The translations under genes were made by a program, and so were the position numbers. This document shows, one piece after another, positions 1 through 9,049 of a stretch of DNA of 64,000 nt; the first letter of the stretch is position 1, and every line of letters starts with the position of its first letter. The DNA comes from Thermaerobacter subterraneus DSM 13965 (lineage in GTDB: Bacteria > Bacillota > Sulfobacillia > Thermaerobacterales > Thermaerobacteraceae): assembly GCF_000183545.2 (NCBI RefSeq), contig NZ_JH976535.1, forward strand, positions 2,295,837-2,359,836, written 5' to 3'. The notes below the pieces were generated by a model. That model was not told where the DNA came from. It ran no database searches and was given only the letters and a program-made list of their open reading frames with translations.

Positions 1-45
1 CGCCACCGGCGGCCGCGGACCCTGCCCTGTTGTCTGGCGAATCAT
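1..45 (-). CDS. Possible 5' end of a gene running off the left edge
   Basis: An ATG at position 45 on the minus strand follows a GGGAGGAGCC Shine-Dalgarno-like stretch and opens a frame without a stop to the window edge (first residues MIRQTTGQGPRPPVA). It lies about 237 bases downstream of the RND exporter, in the same direction. Fifteen codons are too few to assign a family. The 46-281 gap before it is GC-rich, contains a short tandem duplication near 211-246 (GTGCCGGAGGCCGGCGG-like) and shows nothing else I can name. Confidence 0.3.
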   Translation of the reverse strand, partial: MIRQTTGQGPRPPVA

Positions 46-281
46 GGCTCCTCCCACCCCCGGCGGGCAGTCGCGGCGCTGCAGGGCGGCGGCGGGCCCC
101 GCCGGCAAAGTGCCGGGGCCGGTGGCCGCGGCGGAGGAGCAGCACGGCTCCCTCAGGTGAAGTGCCTGGGTCGGGGGCCGCGTTGGAGAGGACCGCGAGC
201 CCCGCCGGCGGCGTGCCGGAGGCCGGCGGAGTGCCGGAGGCCGGCGGCGGCGCACCAGCGCGGGCCGCCGGCGACCCCCGT

Positions 282-3200
282 TCAGGCCCGGCCGGCCGCA
301 CCGGGCCGTCGCCGGCCTTCGGCCAGCAGCCAGGCACAAGGCAAGACCACCAGGGTCAGGACCGTGGAGGTGAACAGGCCGCCCACCAGCACCGCCGCCA
401 GGGGCACCTCCAGCTCGCTGCCCTGCCCCGGCACCAGGATCATGGGCAGGGAGCCCAGCAAAGTGGTCAGGGCCGTCATCAACACCGGCCGCAGCCGCCG
501 GCTCCAGGCCAGGCGGATGGCGGTCGCGGCGTCCGCACCGGCCGCCCGGTAACGGCGCGCGGCGTCGACCAGCACGATGCCGTTGTTGACCGCGATCCCC
601 GCCAGGACCACGGCCCCCATCACCGCCGTCAGCCCGATGGCATGGCCGGTGGCGGCCAGGCCCGCCACGGCGCCGGTCAGGGCCAGGGGCAGGGTCACCA
701 TCATGAGGAGGGGATGCACCAGGGATTCGAACTGGGCCGCCATCGCCATGTAGATCAGAAGCAGGGCGCCCAGGGCCGCCGGTACCAGCGTGCCGAACCC
801 TTCGGCCATCAGCACGGCGGTGCCCGCCGGTTCCACCGCGGCGCCCGGCGGCAGCACGGCGGCCACCCGCTCCCGCGCCCGGGCCACGGCGGTGCCCAGG
901 TCAACTCCCTGGACCCGGGCCGTCAGGGTCGCCGCCAGCCAGCCGTCCCGCCGCACCAGGGCGGCCGGCGTGTGACCGGGACGCACCACCGCCAGGTCGG
1001 CCAGCCGCGCCCAGCCCGTCCCTCCGGCCACGGGCAGGCCCGCCAGGCCCCCGCTGCCAGCACCTTGCGGTGCTCCGGCATCTTCAAGGCCCCCGCCGTC
1101 CGGGGGTTGCGCGGCACCTTCCCCGCCCCCGGCAGCCGCCGCGGCGCCTGCGCCGCCCGCGCCGCCTGCCAGGACCGGGGTGGCCGTCCCGGTCGGCGCC
1201 TCGCCGAGGCGCAGGACCACGGGCAGCCAGCGCCCTTCCACGCGCGCCCGGGCCACCGTCTCGCCGGCCAGGGCCAGGCGCAGCTGCTGCCCCACCTGGA
1301 CCGGGGCCAGCCCAAAGCCCGCCGCGGCCGCCGCGTCGACCCGGACGGCCAGGCGGGGCTCGCTGCGGTCCAGATCGACCGCCACGTCGGCCAGCCCGGG
1401 GGTGGCCGCCAGGGCACGGCGAGCCCGTTCCGCCGCCCGGGCCAAGGTGGCGGCGTCGGGAGCCCGCACCGCCAGTTCCACCACCGGCGCCCCGGCCCCC
1501 ACTTCGGCCCAGAGGTTGCGCGGCCGCACGGTGACCTCGGCTCCCCCGAGGCCGCCGCGGCCTTCCCCGGCCCGGGCCAGGAGCCGGCGGATGCGCTCGG
1601 CCCAAGCCTGGGACGAACCGGCCCCTGCCGCCAGGTGGACCCTGACCAGCCCCTGATTCGGCCCTCCCGCCTGCCCCGGCCACGGGCCGCCGCCCGCCCG
1701 GCTGATCACCGCCTGGATCCCGGGCAGGCCGGCCAGGGCCGACTCCACCTGCCGGATGGCGCCGGCGGTGGCGGCCAGGGACGCCCCTTCGGGCAGGGTC
1801 ACGGCGATGTCCACAGCGCCCTCGTCCACCGCGGGCAGGAATTCAGTCCCCAGGCGCGCCGCCGCCGGGATGGAAGCGGCCACCATCACCAGGGCCGCCA
1901 GCAGCGTCAGGCCCGGGTGGGCCAGGCAAGCCTCCACGGGCCGCGGCAACCGGCCGGCTGCGCCCGCCCCTCCGGTGTCGGCGGCGGAGGCGGGCGCAGC
2001 GGGCCGGCCGAACGGTGCGGCGGCCGGCCATCCGCCGGCGGGAGACCGCGGGCCGGCAGCTGCTGGGGCGGGAACCTGGGGGCTTGGAGCGCCGGCCGGC
2101 GCCGTGGCCGGTTCTTCCAGCCACCAGGCCGCCAGGGCGGGAACCATCGTGACGGCGACCAGCAGGGAGGCGGCCTGGGCCAGGGCGTTGGTCACCGCCA
2201 GGTCGTGGAACAGCTGGCCAGGCAGCCCGCCCAGGAAGAGCACGGGCAGGAAGACGATCAGGTTGGTGACGGTGGAGCCGGCGATGGCGGCCGCCACCTC
2301 CTCGGTGCCGGCCGCGGCGGCCTCGGCGGCAGGGAGGCCTTCCTGCCGGCGGCGGGCAATGCTCTCCAGCACCACGATGGCCTGGTCGACCAGCACCCCC
2401 GCACTCAGGGCAAGGCCGCCCAGGCTCATCACGTTGAGGGTCATGCCGGCCAGGTGCATGGCGGCCAGGGTGGCGCAGGCGCTGACGGGAATGGCGGCGG
2501 CGATGACCAGCACCGCCCGGCCGCGGCGCAGGAAGAGCCAGAGGATGGCCACGGCCAGCAGGCTGCCGGCCAGCAGGGACTGCCCCACGCCCCGCACCGC
2601 CCGCTCCACCAGCAGGCCGCCGTCGTAGGTCACCGTGGCCTGCCAGCCCGGCAGGGAGGCCAGGGCGGCCGCCAGGGCCGCGCGCACCGCCCGGCTGACG
2701 GACACGGTGTTGGCCGCGGGTTCCTGGTAGATCATCAGGCCCAGGCCGTCCCTGCCGTTCAGCCGCTCCAGGCTGCCGGGCGGATCCCGCCGGATGTGGA
2801 TCCGGGCCACATCGCCGAGCCGCACCGGCACGGCGCCGGCCAGCACCGGCGCCCCCTGCCCCGCGGCCCGGCCGAGGACGCCGCCCGCCACCGCGGCCGG
2901 GTCCCCTCCACCCACGGCCGCGGCGCCCCACCCCGGAACCCGGCCGGGCGCCGCGCCATCGGACCCCGGAGCCCGCCCCGTTCGACCACCGGGGGCCGCG
3001 CCACCAGGGGCCTGGGCGAGATCCGTTCCCCCCGCCATCCCGTCCCGGGACCGAGAAGGGGACAGTCCGGGAAGCGGCCCGCCACCCAGCTTCCGGAGCA
3101 ACGCTCCCGGGTCCCGCAGCAGGTCCCCCAGCGTCCTGCCGGGCGGGAGCGGCAGGCCGGGGTCGTTGCCCGGGACGCCGGGGACGCCGGGGACACCGCC

Positions 3201-3983
3201 CGGCGCCGCCGGTGCCGCCGGAGCCGGCACCGCCACCGGCGAGGACAGGCCGACCACCACCCGCTCCAGCTCCTCCAGGCGGTGGAACCCGCCCTCCACC
3301 TCCACGGGCCAGCGGCGGCTCCCGTCGCTCCCCGCCACGGCGCCTGCCGGCACGGTGGCGGCGGCCGCCGCCACGGCGACCTGCACCTGCCCCGGCACCA
3401 GCCCGTGCCGCCGCAAGGCTGCGGCGTCCAGCACCACCTCCACCCGCTCCGCGGGAGCGCCGCGCAGGGTGACGGCGGCCACGCCGGGCACCGCCTCCAG
3501 CCGCGGCAGCAGGACCTCTTCCGCCCGGCGGGCCCGTTCCACCGCGTCACCGGGCCCCGCCAGGCTGATCTCCATGACGGGCAGCTGCTGGGGGTCGAAC
3601 CGCAGGATCTGGGGCCGGCCCGTCCCGGGCGGGAGGGGCACGGCGTCCAGGCGCTGGTGGACCTGCTCCCGGGCCGCCTCCAGGTCGGTCCCCCAGTGGA
3701 AGCGCAGGACCACAACGGCGGTCTCGTCACCCGAACGGGAGGTGATCTCGTCGACCCCGCTGACGGTCCGCAGGGCCTGGGAGAGGGGCTGGCCCAGCAG
3801 CTGGTCGATGGCCTCGGGCGAGGCCCCTGGCAGGGAGGCGACCACCGTCAGCACCGGCGGGTTCAGGGCAGGCAACAGGCCGACGGGCAAGGTGCGCAGG
3901 GCGAAGAACCCGGCCCACACCAGCACCCCCATGGCCATCAGGGTGGCCACCGGCCGTGCGATGGCCCAGCGCCAGACCGGCAC
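282..3983 (-). CDS. RND-family (HAE1-type) efflux pump protein
   Basis: Inner-membrane resistance-nodulation-division exporter of about 1233 residues, driven by a proton gradient. The GTG at 3983 is chosen because a GGGGAGG ribosome site sits 7 bases upstream and the family N-terminus (VWRWAIARPVATLMAMG) starts there; longer starts overlap gatB. The usual RND duplication is visible: an N-terminal helix, a porter region (PVLTVVASLPGASPEAI), a first helix bundle with TM4 GVLVDQAIVVLESI, a second porter half and a second bundle with TM10 GIAVNNGIVLVDAA. The AcrB relay pair Asp-Asp in TM4 reads Asp-Gln and the TM10 Lys reads Asn. Three Ala/Gly/Pro-rich inserts make it longer than the usual ~1050 residues, the largest in the first porter domain. 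No membrane-fusion partner is visible next to it, so substrate and partners are unknown. Confidence 0.88.
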   Translation of the reverse strand: MPVWRWAIARPVATLMAMGVLVWAGFFALRTLPVGLLPALNPPVLTVVASLPGASPEAIDQLLGQPLSQALRTVSGVDEITSRSGDETAVVVLRFHWGTDLEAAREQVHQRLDAVPLPPGTGRPQILRFDPQQLPVMEISLAGPGDAVERARRAEEVLLPRLEAVPGVAAVTLRGAPAERVEVVLDAAALRRHGLVPGQVQVAVAAAAATVPAGAVAGSDGSRRWPVEVEGGFHRLEELERVVVGLSSPVAVPAPAAPAAPGGVPGVPGVPGNDPGLPLPPGRTLGDLLRDPGALLRKLGGGPLPGLSPSRSRDGMAGGTDLAQAPGGAAPGGRTGRAPGSDGAAPGRVPGWGAAAVGGGDPAAVAGGVLGRAAGQGAPVLAGAVPVRLGDVARIHIRRDPPGSLERLNGRDGLGLMIYQEPAANTVSVSRAVRAALAAALASLPGWQATVTYDGGLLVERAVRGVGQSLLAGSLLAVAILWLFLRRGRAVLVIAAAIPVSACATLAAMHLAGMTLNVMSLGGLALSAGVLVDQAIVVLESIARRRQEGLPAAEAAAAGTEEVAAAIAGSTVTNLIVFLPVLFLGGLPGQLFHDLAVTNALAQAASLLVAVTMVPALAAWWLEEPATAPAGAPSPQVPAPAAAGPRSPAGGWPAAAPFGRPAAPASAADTGGAGAAGRLPRPVEACLAHPGLTLLAALVMVAASIPAAARLGTEFLPAVDEGAVDIAVTLPEGASLAATAGAIRQVESALAGLPGIQAVISRAGGGPWPGQAGGPNQGLVRVHLAAGAGSSQAWAERIRRLLARAGEGRGGLGGAEVTVRPRNLWAEVGAGAPVVELAVRAPDAATLARAAERARRALAATPGLADVAVDLDRSEPRLAVRVDAAAAAGFGLAPVQVGQQLRLALAGETVARARVEGRWLPVVLRLGEAPTGTATPVLAGGAGGAGAAAAAGGGEGAAQPPDGGGLEDAGAPQGAGSGGLAGLPVAGGTGWARLADLAVVRPGHTPAALVRRDGWLAATLTARVQGVDLGTAVARARERVAAVLPPGAAVEPAGTAVLMAEGFGTLVPAALGALLLIYMAMAAQFESLVHPLLMMVTLPLALTGAVAGLAATGHAIGLTAVMGAVVLAGIAVNNGIVLVDAARRYRAAGADAATAIRLAWSRRLRPVLMTALTTLLGSLPMILVPGQGSELEVPLAAVLVGGLFTSTVLTLVVLPCAWLLAEGRRRPGAAGRA
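3172..3198. repeat. 9-bp tandem repeat inside the RND pump gene
   Basis: Three consecutive copies of GGGACGCCG (the third reads GGGACACCG) lie in the low-complexity insert of the RND gene and encode a Gly-Val-Pro repeat (GVPGVPGVPG). The unit keeps the reading frame, so copy-number change would lengthen or shorten the insert without breaking the gene. Confidence 0.6.
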
Positions 3984-4004
3984 CGCGGACCCTCCCCGAA
4001 AAGG

Positions 4005-4030
4005 ACCGGCGGCGCGCCGGCGCCGCCGGT
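4005..4030 (-). terminator. Intrinsic terminator after gatB
   Basis: A perfect 11-bp stem (ACCGGCGGCGC paired with GCGCCGCCGGT) with a 4-base loop is followed on the minus strand by CCTTTTC. It lies between gatB and the RND pump, only about 22 bases upstream of the pump start, so it either ends gatCAB transcripts or limits read-through into the pump. Confidence 0.6.
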
Positions 4031-4177
4031 TTGGAGGGTGGCCCGCCGGCCCCCCTTTTATCCCCGCATTTGCGCTCCCTGGACCGCGGGCGACCTGCTG
4101 GGCCGCCCTCCTGTCCACCCGGTCCACCCGGGCTGCTCCCCGCAGGCCAGCCCGGCCGGAGCCACCGGTCCGGCCAT

Positions 4178-5818
4178 CTAGCCCTTCAGCCGCTCCCTCA
4201 GGAGCTCGTTGACCCGCTGGGGATTGGCCTTGCCCTTGCTGAAGCGCATCACCTGGCCGACCAGGAAGCCCAGGGCCGTCTCCTTGCCGCCCCGGTAGTT
4301 GGCCACCGCCTCGGGGTTCTCGGCGATGGCCCGGTCGACCCACTCGGCCAGCTGGGCCTCGTCGGTCACCTGCACCAGGCCCCGCTCCCGGACGATGACC
4401 TCCGGGTCGCCACCTTCTTCAAGCATGATGGCGAAGACCTGCTTGGCGATCTTGCCGCTGATGGTGCCCTGGTCGACCAGCCGGAGCAAGGCCGCCAGCT
4501 GGCCCGGCCCGAAGGGCAGGTCCTGGACCGATCGCCCCGTGGCGTTGAGGTGGGCCAGCACCTCGCTCATGATCCAGTTGCTGGCCGCCTTGGGCGCCAC
4601 CCCTGCCGCCACCACGTCCTCGAAGAACCGGGCCAGGGCCGGATCGGCGGTCAGCACGCCCGCGTCGTAGGCCGGCAGGCCGAGTTCGTCCACGTACCGG
4701 GCCCGGCGCTGGCGGGGCAGCTCCGGCAGCCGCGCCCGCAAGCCCTCGACCCAGGCCTCGTCCAGCACCAGCCGGGGCAGGTCGGGCTCGGGGAAGTAGC
4801 GGTAGTCGTGGGCCTCCTCCTTGCCGCGGGAGGGCCGGGTCACGCCCCGCCCCTCGTCCCAGTGGCGGGTCTCCCGCTGCAGCGGCTCGCCCCGGCGCAC
4901 CGCATCCAGGTGCCGGGCCACCTCATGCTCCAGGGCCCGCACCACCGAGCGGAAGGAGTTGAGGTTCTTGATCTCGGTGATGGGGGTGCGCAGGTCGGTC
5001 CCCCCCGGCCCGGCCCCCGCCACCACCACGTTGACGTTGGCGTCGCAGCGCAGGGAGCCCTCCTCCATGCGCACGTCGGAGACGCCGGTGTAAAGGATGG
5101 CGGCCCGCAGTTCCTGCAGGAACAGGCGCGCCTCCTCGGGCGAGGCCAGGTCGGGCTCGGTGACGATCTCGATCAGGGGCACCCCCGCCCGGTTGAAGTC
5201 CAGGAGGGTACCCGTGGCGTCCTGGTCATGGACGGACTTGCCGGCGTCCTCCTCCAGGTGCAGCCGCCGGATGCGGATGCGCTTCGGGCCGTCCGGCGTG
5301 TCGATCTCCACCCACCCGCCGGTGGCCAGGGGCTGGTCGTACTGGGAGATCTGGTAGCCCTTGGGCAGGTCGGGGTAGGTGTAGTTCTTCCGGTCGAACT
5401 TGGTCTCCCGGGCGATGCGGCAGTTGAGGGCCAGGGCCGCCAGGGCGGCGTACTCCAGGGCCTGCTGGTTGAGGACCGGCAAGGTGCCGGGCAGGCCCAT
5501 GCACACCGGGCAGACGTGGGTGTTGGGCTCGGCGCCGAACTGGTTGGGGCAGCTGCAGAAGATCTTGGTCCGGGTGCGCAGCTCCACGTGGACTTCCAGC
5601 CCCACGATCACCCGGTAGCGCAGCCCGTCCTGCTCCTGCCACGGATCCGCGGACGAACCGGCCGCCGGTCGCGGGCCTCCGGCGGCAGGGGTCGCAGCGG
5701 CCTGCCCCGCAGCGGCATCACGCACCGCAACCCCAGTCGCCGCGGCCGGCGCCATGGCGGCCCCGGGCGGCATCGCCGCGGCGTCGTGGGCACGATGGGC
5801 CTCCGCCGCACCCGTCAT
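4178..5818 (-). CDS. gatB: Asp-tRNA(Asn)/Glu-tRNA(Gln) amidotransferase subunit B
   Basis: Catalytic kinase-like subunit of the GatCAB complex, which binds mischarged Glu-tRNA(Gln) or Asp-tRNA(Asn), phosphorylates the acyl group and amidates it with ammonia from GatA. The 546-residue product has the family signature [13 protein letters not shown] near residue 60, the zinc-site cysteines in FCSCPNQ and [17 protein letters not shown], and a C-terminal YqeY-like domain ending [10 protein letters not shown]. About 55 residues of Ala/Gly/Pro-rich sequence precede the conserved start, an unusual extension. The ATG at 5818 overlaps the gatA stop (ATGA), which fixes the start and indicates translational coupling within gatC-gatA-gatB. 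Confidence 0.96.
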   Translation of the reverse strand: MTGAAEAHRAHDAAAMPPGAAMAPAAATGVAVRDAAAGQAAATPAAGGPRPAAGSSADPWQEQDGLRYRVIVGLEVHVELRTRTKIFCSCPNQFGAEPNTHVCPVCMGLPGTLPVLNQQALEYAALAALALNCRIARETKFDRKNYTYPDLPKGYQISQYDQPLATGGWVEIDTPDGPKRIRIRRLHLEEDAGKSVHDQDATGTLLDFNRAGVPLIEIVTEPDLASPEEARLFLQELRAAILYTGVSDVRMEEGSLRCDANVNVVVAGAGPGGTDLRTPITEIKNLNSFRSVVRALEHEVARHLDAVRRGEPLQRETRHWDEGRGVTRPSRGKEEAHDYRYFPEPDLPRLVLDEAWVEGLRARLPELPRQRRARYVDELGLPAYDAGVLTADPALARFFEDVVAAGVAPKAASNWIMSEVLAHLNATGRSVQDLPFGPGQLAALLRLVDQGTISGKIAKQVFAIMLEEGGDPEVIVRERGLVQVTDEAQLAEWVDRAIAENPEAVANYRGGKETALGFLVGQVMRFSKGKANPQRVNELLRERLKG

Positions 5819-7284
5819 GCCGCAACCCTCCCCACAGGCGGTCGCAGGTCCAGCTGCAACCGCTGCTCGATGGCGTAGGCGACGCGCAGCACCGCGTCCT
5901 CGGCGAAGGGCCGGCCGATGATCTGCAGCCCCACGGGCAGCCCGCCGGCGAAGCCGCAGGGGACCGACACCGCCGGCAGGCCCGCCAGGTTGACGGGCAG
6001 CGTGCAGATGTCCGCGGCGTACATGGCCAGCGGGTCCTCGGTGCGGGCGCCCAGGGGGAAGGCCACCACCGGCGAGGTGGGCGTGATCAGCACGTCGAAG
6101 GTGGCGAAGAGCCGGTCGAAGTCGTCCTTGATCAGCCGGCGCACCTGCAGCGCCTTGCGGTAGTAGGCGTCGTAGTAGCCTTCCCGCAGGGCGAAGGTGC
6201 CCAGCAGGATGCGGCGCTTGACCTCGGGGCCGAAGTTCTTCCGGGTCTCCAGGTACATGCCCGCCAGGTCGCCGGCCTCGGCCCGGAAGCCGTACCGCAC
6301 GCCGTCGTAGCGGGCCAGGTTGGAGGAAGCCTCCGCCGTGGCGATCAGGTAGTAGGCGGGCAGGGCGTGCTCCGCCGACGGCAGGGAGGTCTCCTCCGCC
6401 ACGGCGCCGTCGGCCAACAGCCGCTCCACCGCCGCCCGGACCGCCTCCGCCACCGGGGGTTCCACCGCCTCGCCGTAGAACTCCCGGGGCAGGCCGATGC
6501 GCAGGCCCTCCACCTCCCCGGTCAGGGCGTCGCGCCAGGCGGCCACCGGCACGGGCGCCGAGGTGGCGTCCGCCGGATCCTGGCCGGCGATGGCCTCCAG
6601 CAGCAAGGCTGCATCGGTGACGTCGCGGGCCAGGGGGCCGATCTGGTCCAGGGACGAGGCGAAGGCGATCAGGCCGTAGCGGGACACCCGGCCGTAGGTG
6701 GGCTTGAGCCCTACCACGCCACAGAAGGCCGCCGGCTGGCGGATGGAGCCGCCGGTGTCCGAACCCAGGGCCGCCGGCGCCTCGCCCGCCGCCACCGCCG
6801 CCGCCGACCCGCCGCTGGATCCGCCGGGCACCCGCTGGGGATCCCAGGGGTTGCGGGTGATGCGGAAGGCGGAGTTTTCCGTGGACGACCCCATGGCGAA
6901 CTCGTCCATGTTGGTCTTGCCCAGGATCACGGCCCCCGCCCGGCGCAGCCGCTCCACCGCCGTGGCCGTGTACGGCGGCCGGTAGCCGGCCAGCAGCCGG
7001 GAGGCCGCCGTGGTCGGAACGCCCTGGATGCAAAGGTTGTCCTTGACGGCCACGGGCACCCCCGCCAGGGGCCCCGCCGCCTCGCCCCGGCGGCGCTTTT
7101 CGTCTTCCTCGCGGGCCTGGGCCAGGGCCAGCTCCGCCGTCACCGTCAGGTAAGCCCCCACCGTGCCGTCCAGCTCCTGGATCCGGTCCAGGAAGAGGCG
7201 GGTCAGCTCCCGCGAGCTGACCTCCCCCTTCGCCAGGCGCTGGGCCAGGCGGTGGGCCGGCTCGAACCAGAGTTCCTCCATCAT
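5815..7284 (-). CDS. gatA: Asp-tRNA(Asn)/Glu-tRNA(Gln) amidotransferase subunit A
   Basis: Amidase-signature glutaminase of GatCAB; it releases ammonia from glutamine and channels it to GatB. The 489-residue protein shows the Ser-cisSer-Lys triad region: VAVKDNLC (Lys), [12 protein letters not shown] (cis-Ser) and [12 protein letters not shown] (nucleophile). The start is the ATG at 7284, overlapping the gatC stop as ATGA; a second ATG follows directly (MMEELWFEP). An intact gatCAB set is consistent with indirect synthesis of Gln-tRNA and/or Asn-tRNA in this organism. Confidence 0.97.
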   Translation of the reverse strand: MMEELWFEPAHRLAQRLAKGEVSSRELTRLFLDRIQELDGTVGAYLTVTAELALAQAREEDEKRRRGEAAGPLAGVPVAVKDNLCIQGVPTTAASRLLAGYRPPYTATAVERLRRAGAVILGKTNMDEFAMGSSTENSAFRITRNPWDPQRVPGGSSGGSAAAVAAGEAPAALGSDTGGSIRQPAAFCGVVGLKPTYGRVSRYGLIAFASSLDQIGPLARDVTDAALLLEAIAGQDPADATSAPVPVAAWRDALTGEVEGLRIGLPREFYGEAVEPPVAEAVRAAVERLLADGAVAEETSLPSAEHALPAYYLIATAEASSNLARYDGVRYGFRAEAGDLAGMYLETRKNFGPEVKRRILLGTFALREGYYDAYYRKALQVRRLIKDDFDRLFATFDVLITPTSPVVAFPLGARTEDPLAMYAADICTLPVNLAGLPAVSVPCGFAGGLPVGLQIIGRPFAEDAVLRVAYAIEQRLQLDLRPPVGRVAA

Positions 7285-7574
7285 TCGATCACCCGGGGAA
7301 CGCGCAGGAATGGGCCGTTGCGATCGGGGGCGGCAGCCAGCAACGCCTCCCGGTCCGTCCCCGGCCGGGGCTCGTCGGGCCGGGTGACGTTGCCCAGGCC
7401 GCCCAGAACGTGGGTCAGGGGCTCGGCGTCGCCGGTCTCGACCCGGCGCAGCTGGGCCATGGCCTCGACGATGCGGACCATCTGGCCGGCCAGGCGCTCC
7501 TCTTCCGCCGGATCGAGCCCCAGCCGGGCCAGGGCGGCGATGCGCCGCACCTCCTCCCGCGTGATGTCGGCCAT
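7281..7574 (-). CDS. gatC: Asp-tRNA(Asn)/Glu-tRNA(Gln) amidotransferase subunit C
   Basis: Small 97-residue scaffold subunit that wraps around GatA and contacts GatB. It begins [22 protein letters not shown], a typical GatC N-terminus, and ends [10 protein letters not shown] consensus AAAGGAGG ribosome site lies 7 bases before the ATG, and a TATAAT box lies about 23 bases further upstream, so this is the first gene of the gatCAB operon. The stop overlaps the gatA start. Confidence 0.95.
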   Translation of the reverse strand: MADITREEVRRIAALARLGLDPAEEERLAGQMVRIVEAMAQLRRVETGDAEPLTHVLGGLGNVTRPDEPRPGTDREALLAAAPDRNGPFLRVPRVIE

Positions 7575-7597
7575 GCTCGTCCTCCTTTCGTGCGGCC

Positions 7598-7603
7598 ATT
7601 ATA
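7598..7603 (-). promoter_or_regulatory. Putative -10 box of the gatCAB promoter
   Basis: A perfect TATAAT on the minus strand lies about 24 bases upstream of the gatC ATG, in a region otherwise very GC-rich. No convincing TTGACA-like element lies 17 bases upstream (TCCGGG), so only the -10 element is supported. Confidence 0.45.
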
Positions 7604-7747
7604 CACCAAGCCTTCCCGGCCCCGGAGGAACCGGCAGCGCCGCCCGCCGCAGGCCGAGCACCCCCCGGCGCAGGACGGCGCGCAGCGCCGCCCGGCCCGC
7701 CGCGGCGGGGGCGTCACCGGCCTTGCTGATCCTCGCGCCCCATCCCG

Positions 7748-8962
7748 TCACAGCCCGCAGATCAGGCTCTCCAGATCCCGGGGGTAGTAGGTCAAAAGCT
7801 CGATCCCCGTCTCGGTGACCAGCACCGTGTCCGAGTGGCGGAAGCCCCCCAGGCCGGGCACGTAGAGTCCGGGTTCGACGGAGAAGACCATGCCCGGCTC
7901 GATCAGGGTCTCGTCGCCGATGTCCAGGAAGGGCGCCTCGTGGGCCAGCAGGCCCAGGTTGTGCCCCACATGGTGGCGCCAGTAGGGCCAGAGGCCGTGC
8001 TCGTCGTAGTAGCGGCGCACCTCCCGGTCGACGGCGGAACACGGCACGCCCGGCTTGATGGCGCCAAAGGCCACCTCCTGCAGCTCCACCATGTGCCGGA
8101 AGAACCGGACCTGCTCGGCGCTGGGCTCGCCCACGAACATGGTCCGCTCCAGCTCGCTCAAATACCCGCCCACGTAGGCGGCGGCACCCGTCACCAGCAC
8201 GTCGCCCGGCTTCAGGATGGCGTTGATGGTGACCGCGTGGGGCAGGGCGCTGTTGGGCCCCACCTGGCCGCGGAAGGTGGCCAGGGCCGAGAGCGGCCCC
8301 ACCGGCCGGCGTGCCCGGCCGAAGGCCCGGATCATGGCCATGGTGGCCTCGTGGGAGGCCTGATGGCTGATCTCCACCTCGCTGGCCCCGGGGACCGCAT
8401 ACTCCTGGAGCAGCTCGTGGGCCAGGTTGCCCCAGCGGCAGCTCTCCCGGATCAGGGCGATCTCCTCGGGGGATTTGACCAGCCGGTGCCGCTCGATGAG
8501 CTTGGCATCCACGGTGATGCGGGCCTCCGGCAGCAGTTCCGCCAGGGCCGGCCCCTGGTAGCCCCAGGAGGAGCCGTAGCCCGCGGCCTCCGCCAGCAGG
8601 TGGGCCGCCCCCAGGCCCCGGTCCTTGAGCCAGCGGGCCAGGTGATCCATGGGGTGGATCTCGCCGGGGTACTCGGGGTAGTCCCGCACCTCGTCCACCA
8701 GGGCGACCAGCTGGGCGTGCTCCAGCTCCAAGCGGGGAACCAGCAGGCCGCAGCGGCCGGTTTCGTCCAGCACCAGGGCGGCTGGCCGCTCGGTGGGGAT
8801 GAAATGGAAGTTGGTCAGATAGAAGATGGACGTGGGGCTGTAGGTGATGAAGGCCGACGCCCCCTGCCGGGCCAGTTCCTCCTGGACCCGGCGGCGCCGG
8901 CGCAGGAGCTCGGCGTCGCTGATGCGCCAGTCGTGCTGGTGGCCACCGGTGTGAACGGTCAT
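7748..8962 (-). CDS. M24 (pita-bread) family protein, creatinase-like, lacking most metal ligands
   Basis: 404-residue two-domain protein: an N-terminal creatinase/prolidase domain (about 15-155) and a C-terminal pita-bread domain. Most M24 peptidases hold two metals with Asp, Asp, His, Glu, Glu. Aligning the motifs, the first Asp is Gly259, the second is Glu270 (SELERT) and the last Glu is Ser377 (GFRHSDT); His334 (GHNLG) and Glu363 (FSVEPG) remain. This resembles metal-free members such as creatinase, including a His in a PHAVT context (His242) and the ERT sequence. The substrate is therefore probably an amidino or other small C-N bond compound, or the protein is an ectoine-hydrolase-type enzyme, rather than an Xaa-Pro peptide. 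It sits next to an M20 dipeptidase. Automated naming as Xaa-Pro aminopeptidase would be doubtful. Confidence 0.75.
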   Translation of the reverse strand: MTVHTGGHQHDWRISDAELLRRRRRVQEELARQGASAFITYSPTSIFYLTNFHFIPTERPAALVLDETGRCGLLVPRLELEHAQLVALVDEVRDYPEYPGEIHPMDHLARWLKDRGLGAAHLLAEAAGYGSSWGYQGPALAELLPEARITVDAKLIERHRLVKSPEEIALIRESCRWGNLAHELLQEYAVPGASEVEISHQASHEATMAMIRAFGRARRPVGPLSALATFRGQVGPNSALPHAVTINAILKPGDVLVTGAAAYVGGYLSELERTMFVGEPSAEQVRFFRHMVELQEVAFGAIKPGVPCSAVDREVRRYYDEHGLWPYWRHHVGHNLGLLAHEAPFLDIGDETLIEPGMVFSVEPGLYVPGLGGFRHSDTVLVTETGIELLTYYPRDLESLICGL

Positions 8963-9049
8963 CGTCCCATCGCCGCCCCCTCCATGCAGTGCGCCTGGTG
9001 GCGCCCACGCAGCGTGGAATCCGGTGAACGGTGGAACTGGGAAACCGCG

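Noticed and set aside
30-4181. Very long plus-strand open frame opposite the RND pump (and similar long frames opposite other genes)
   Set aside because: Composition is Arg/Pro/Gly/His-rich antisense to a well-conserved gene; stop codons are rare by chance at ~70 percent GC. No ribosome site or family resemblance.
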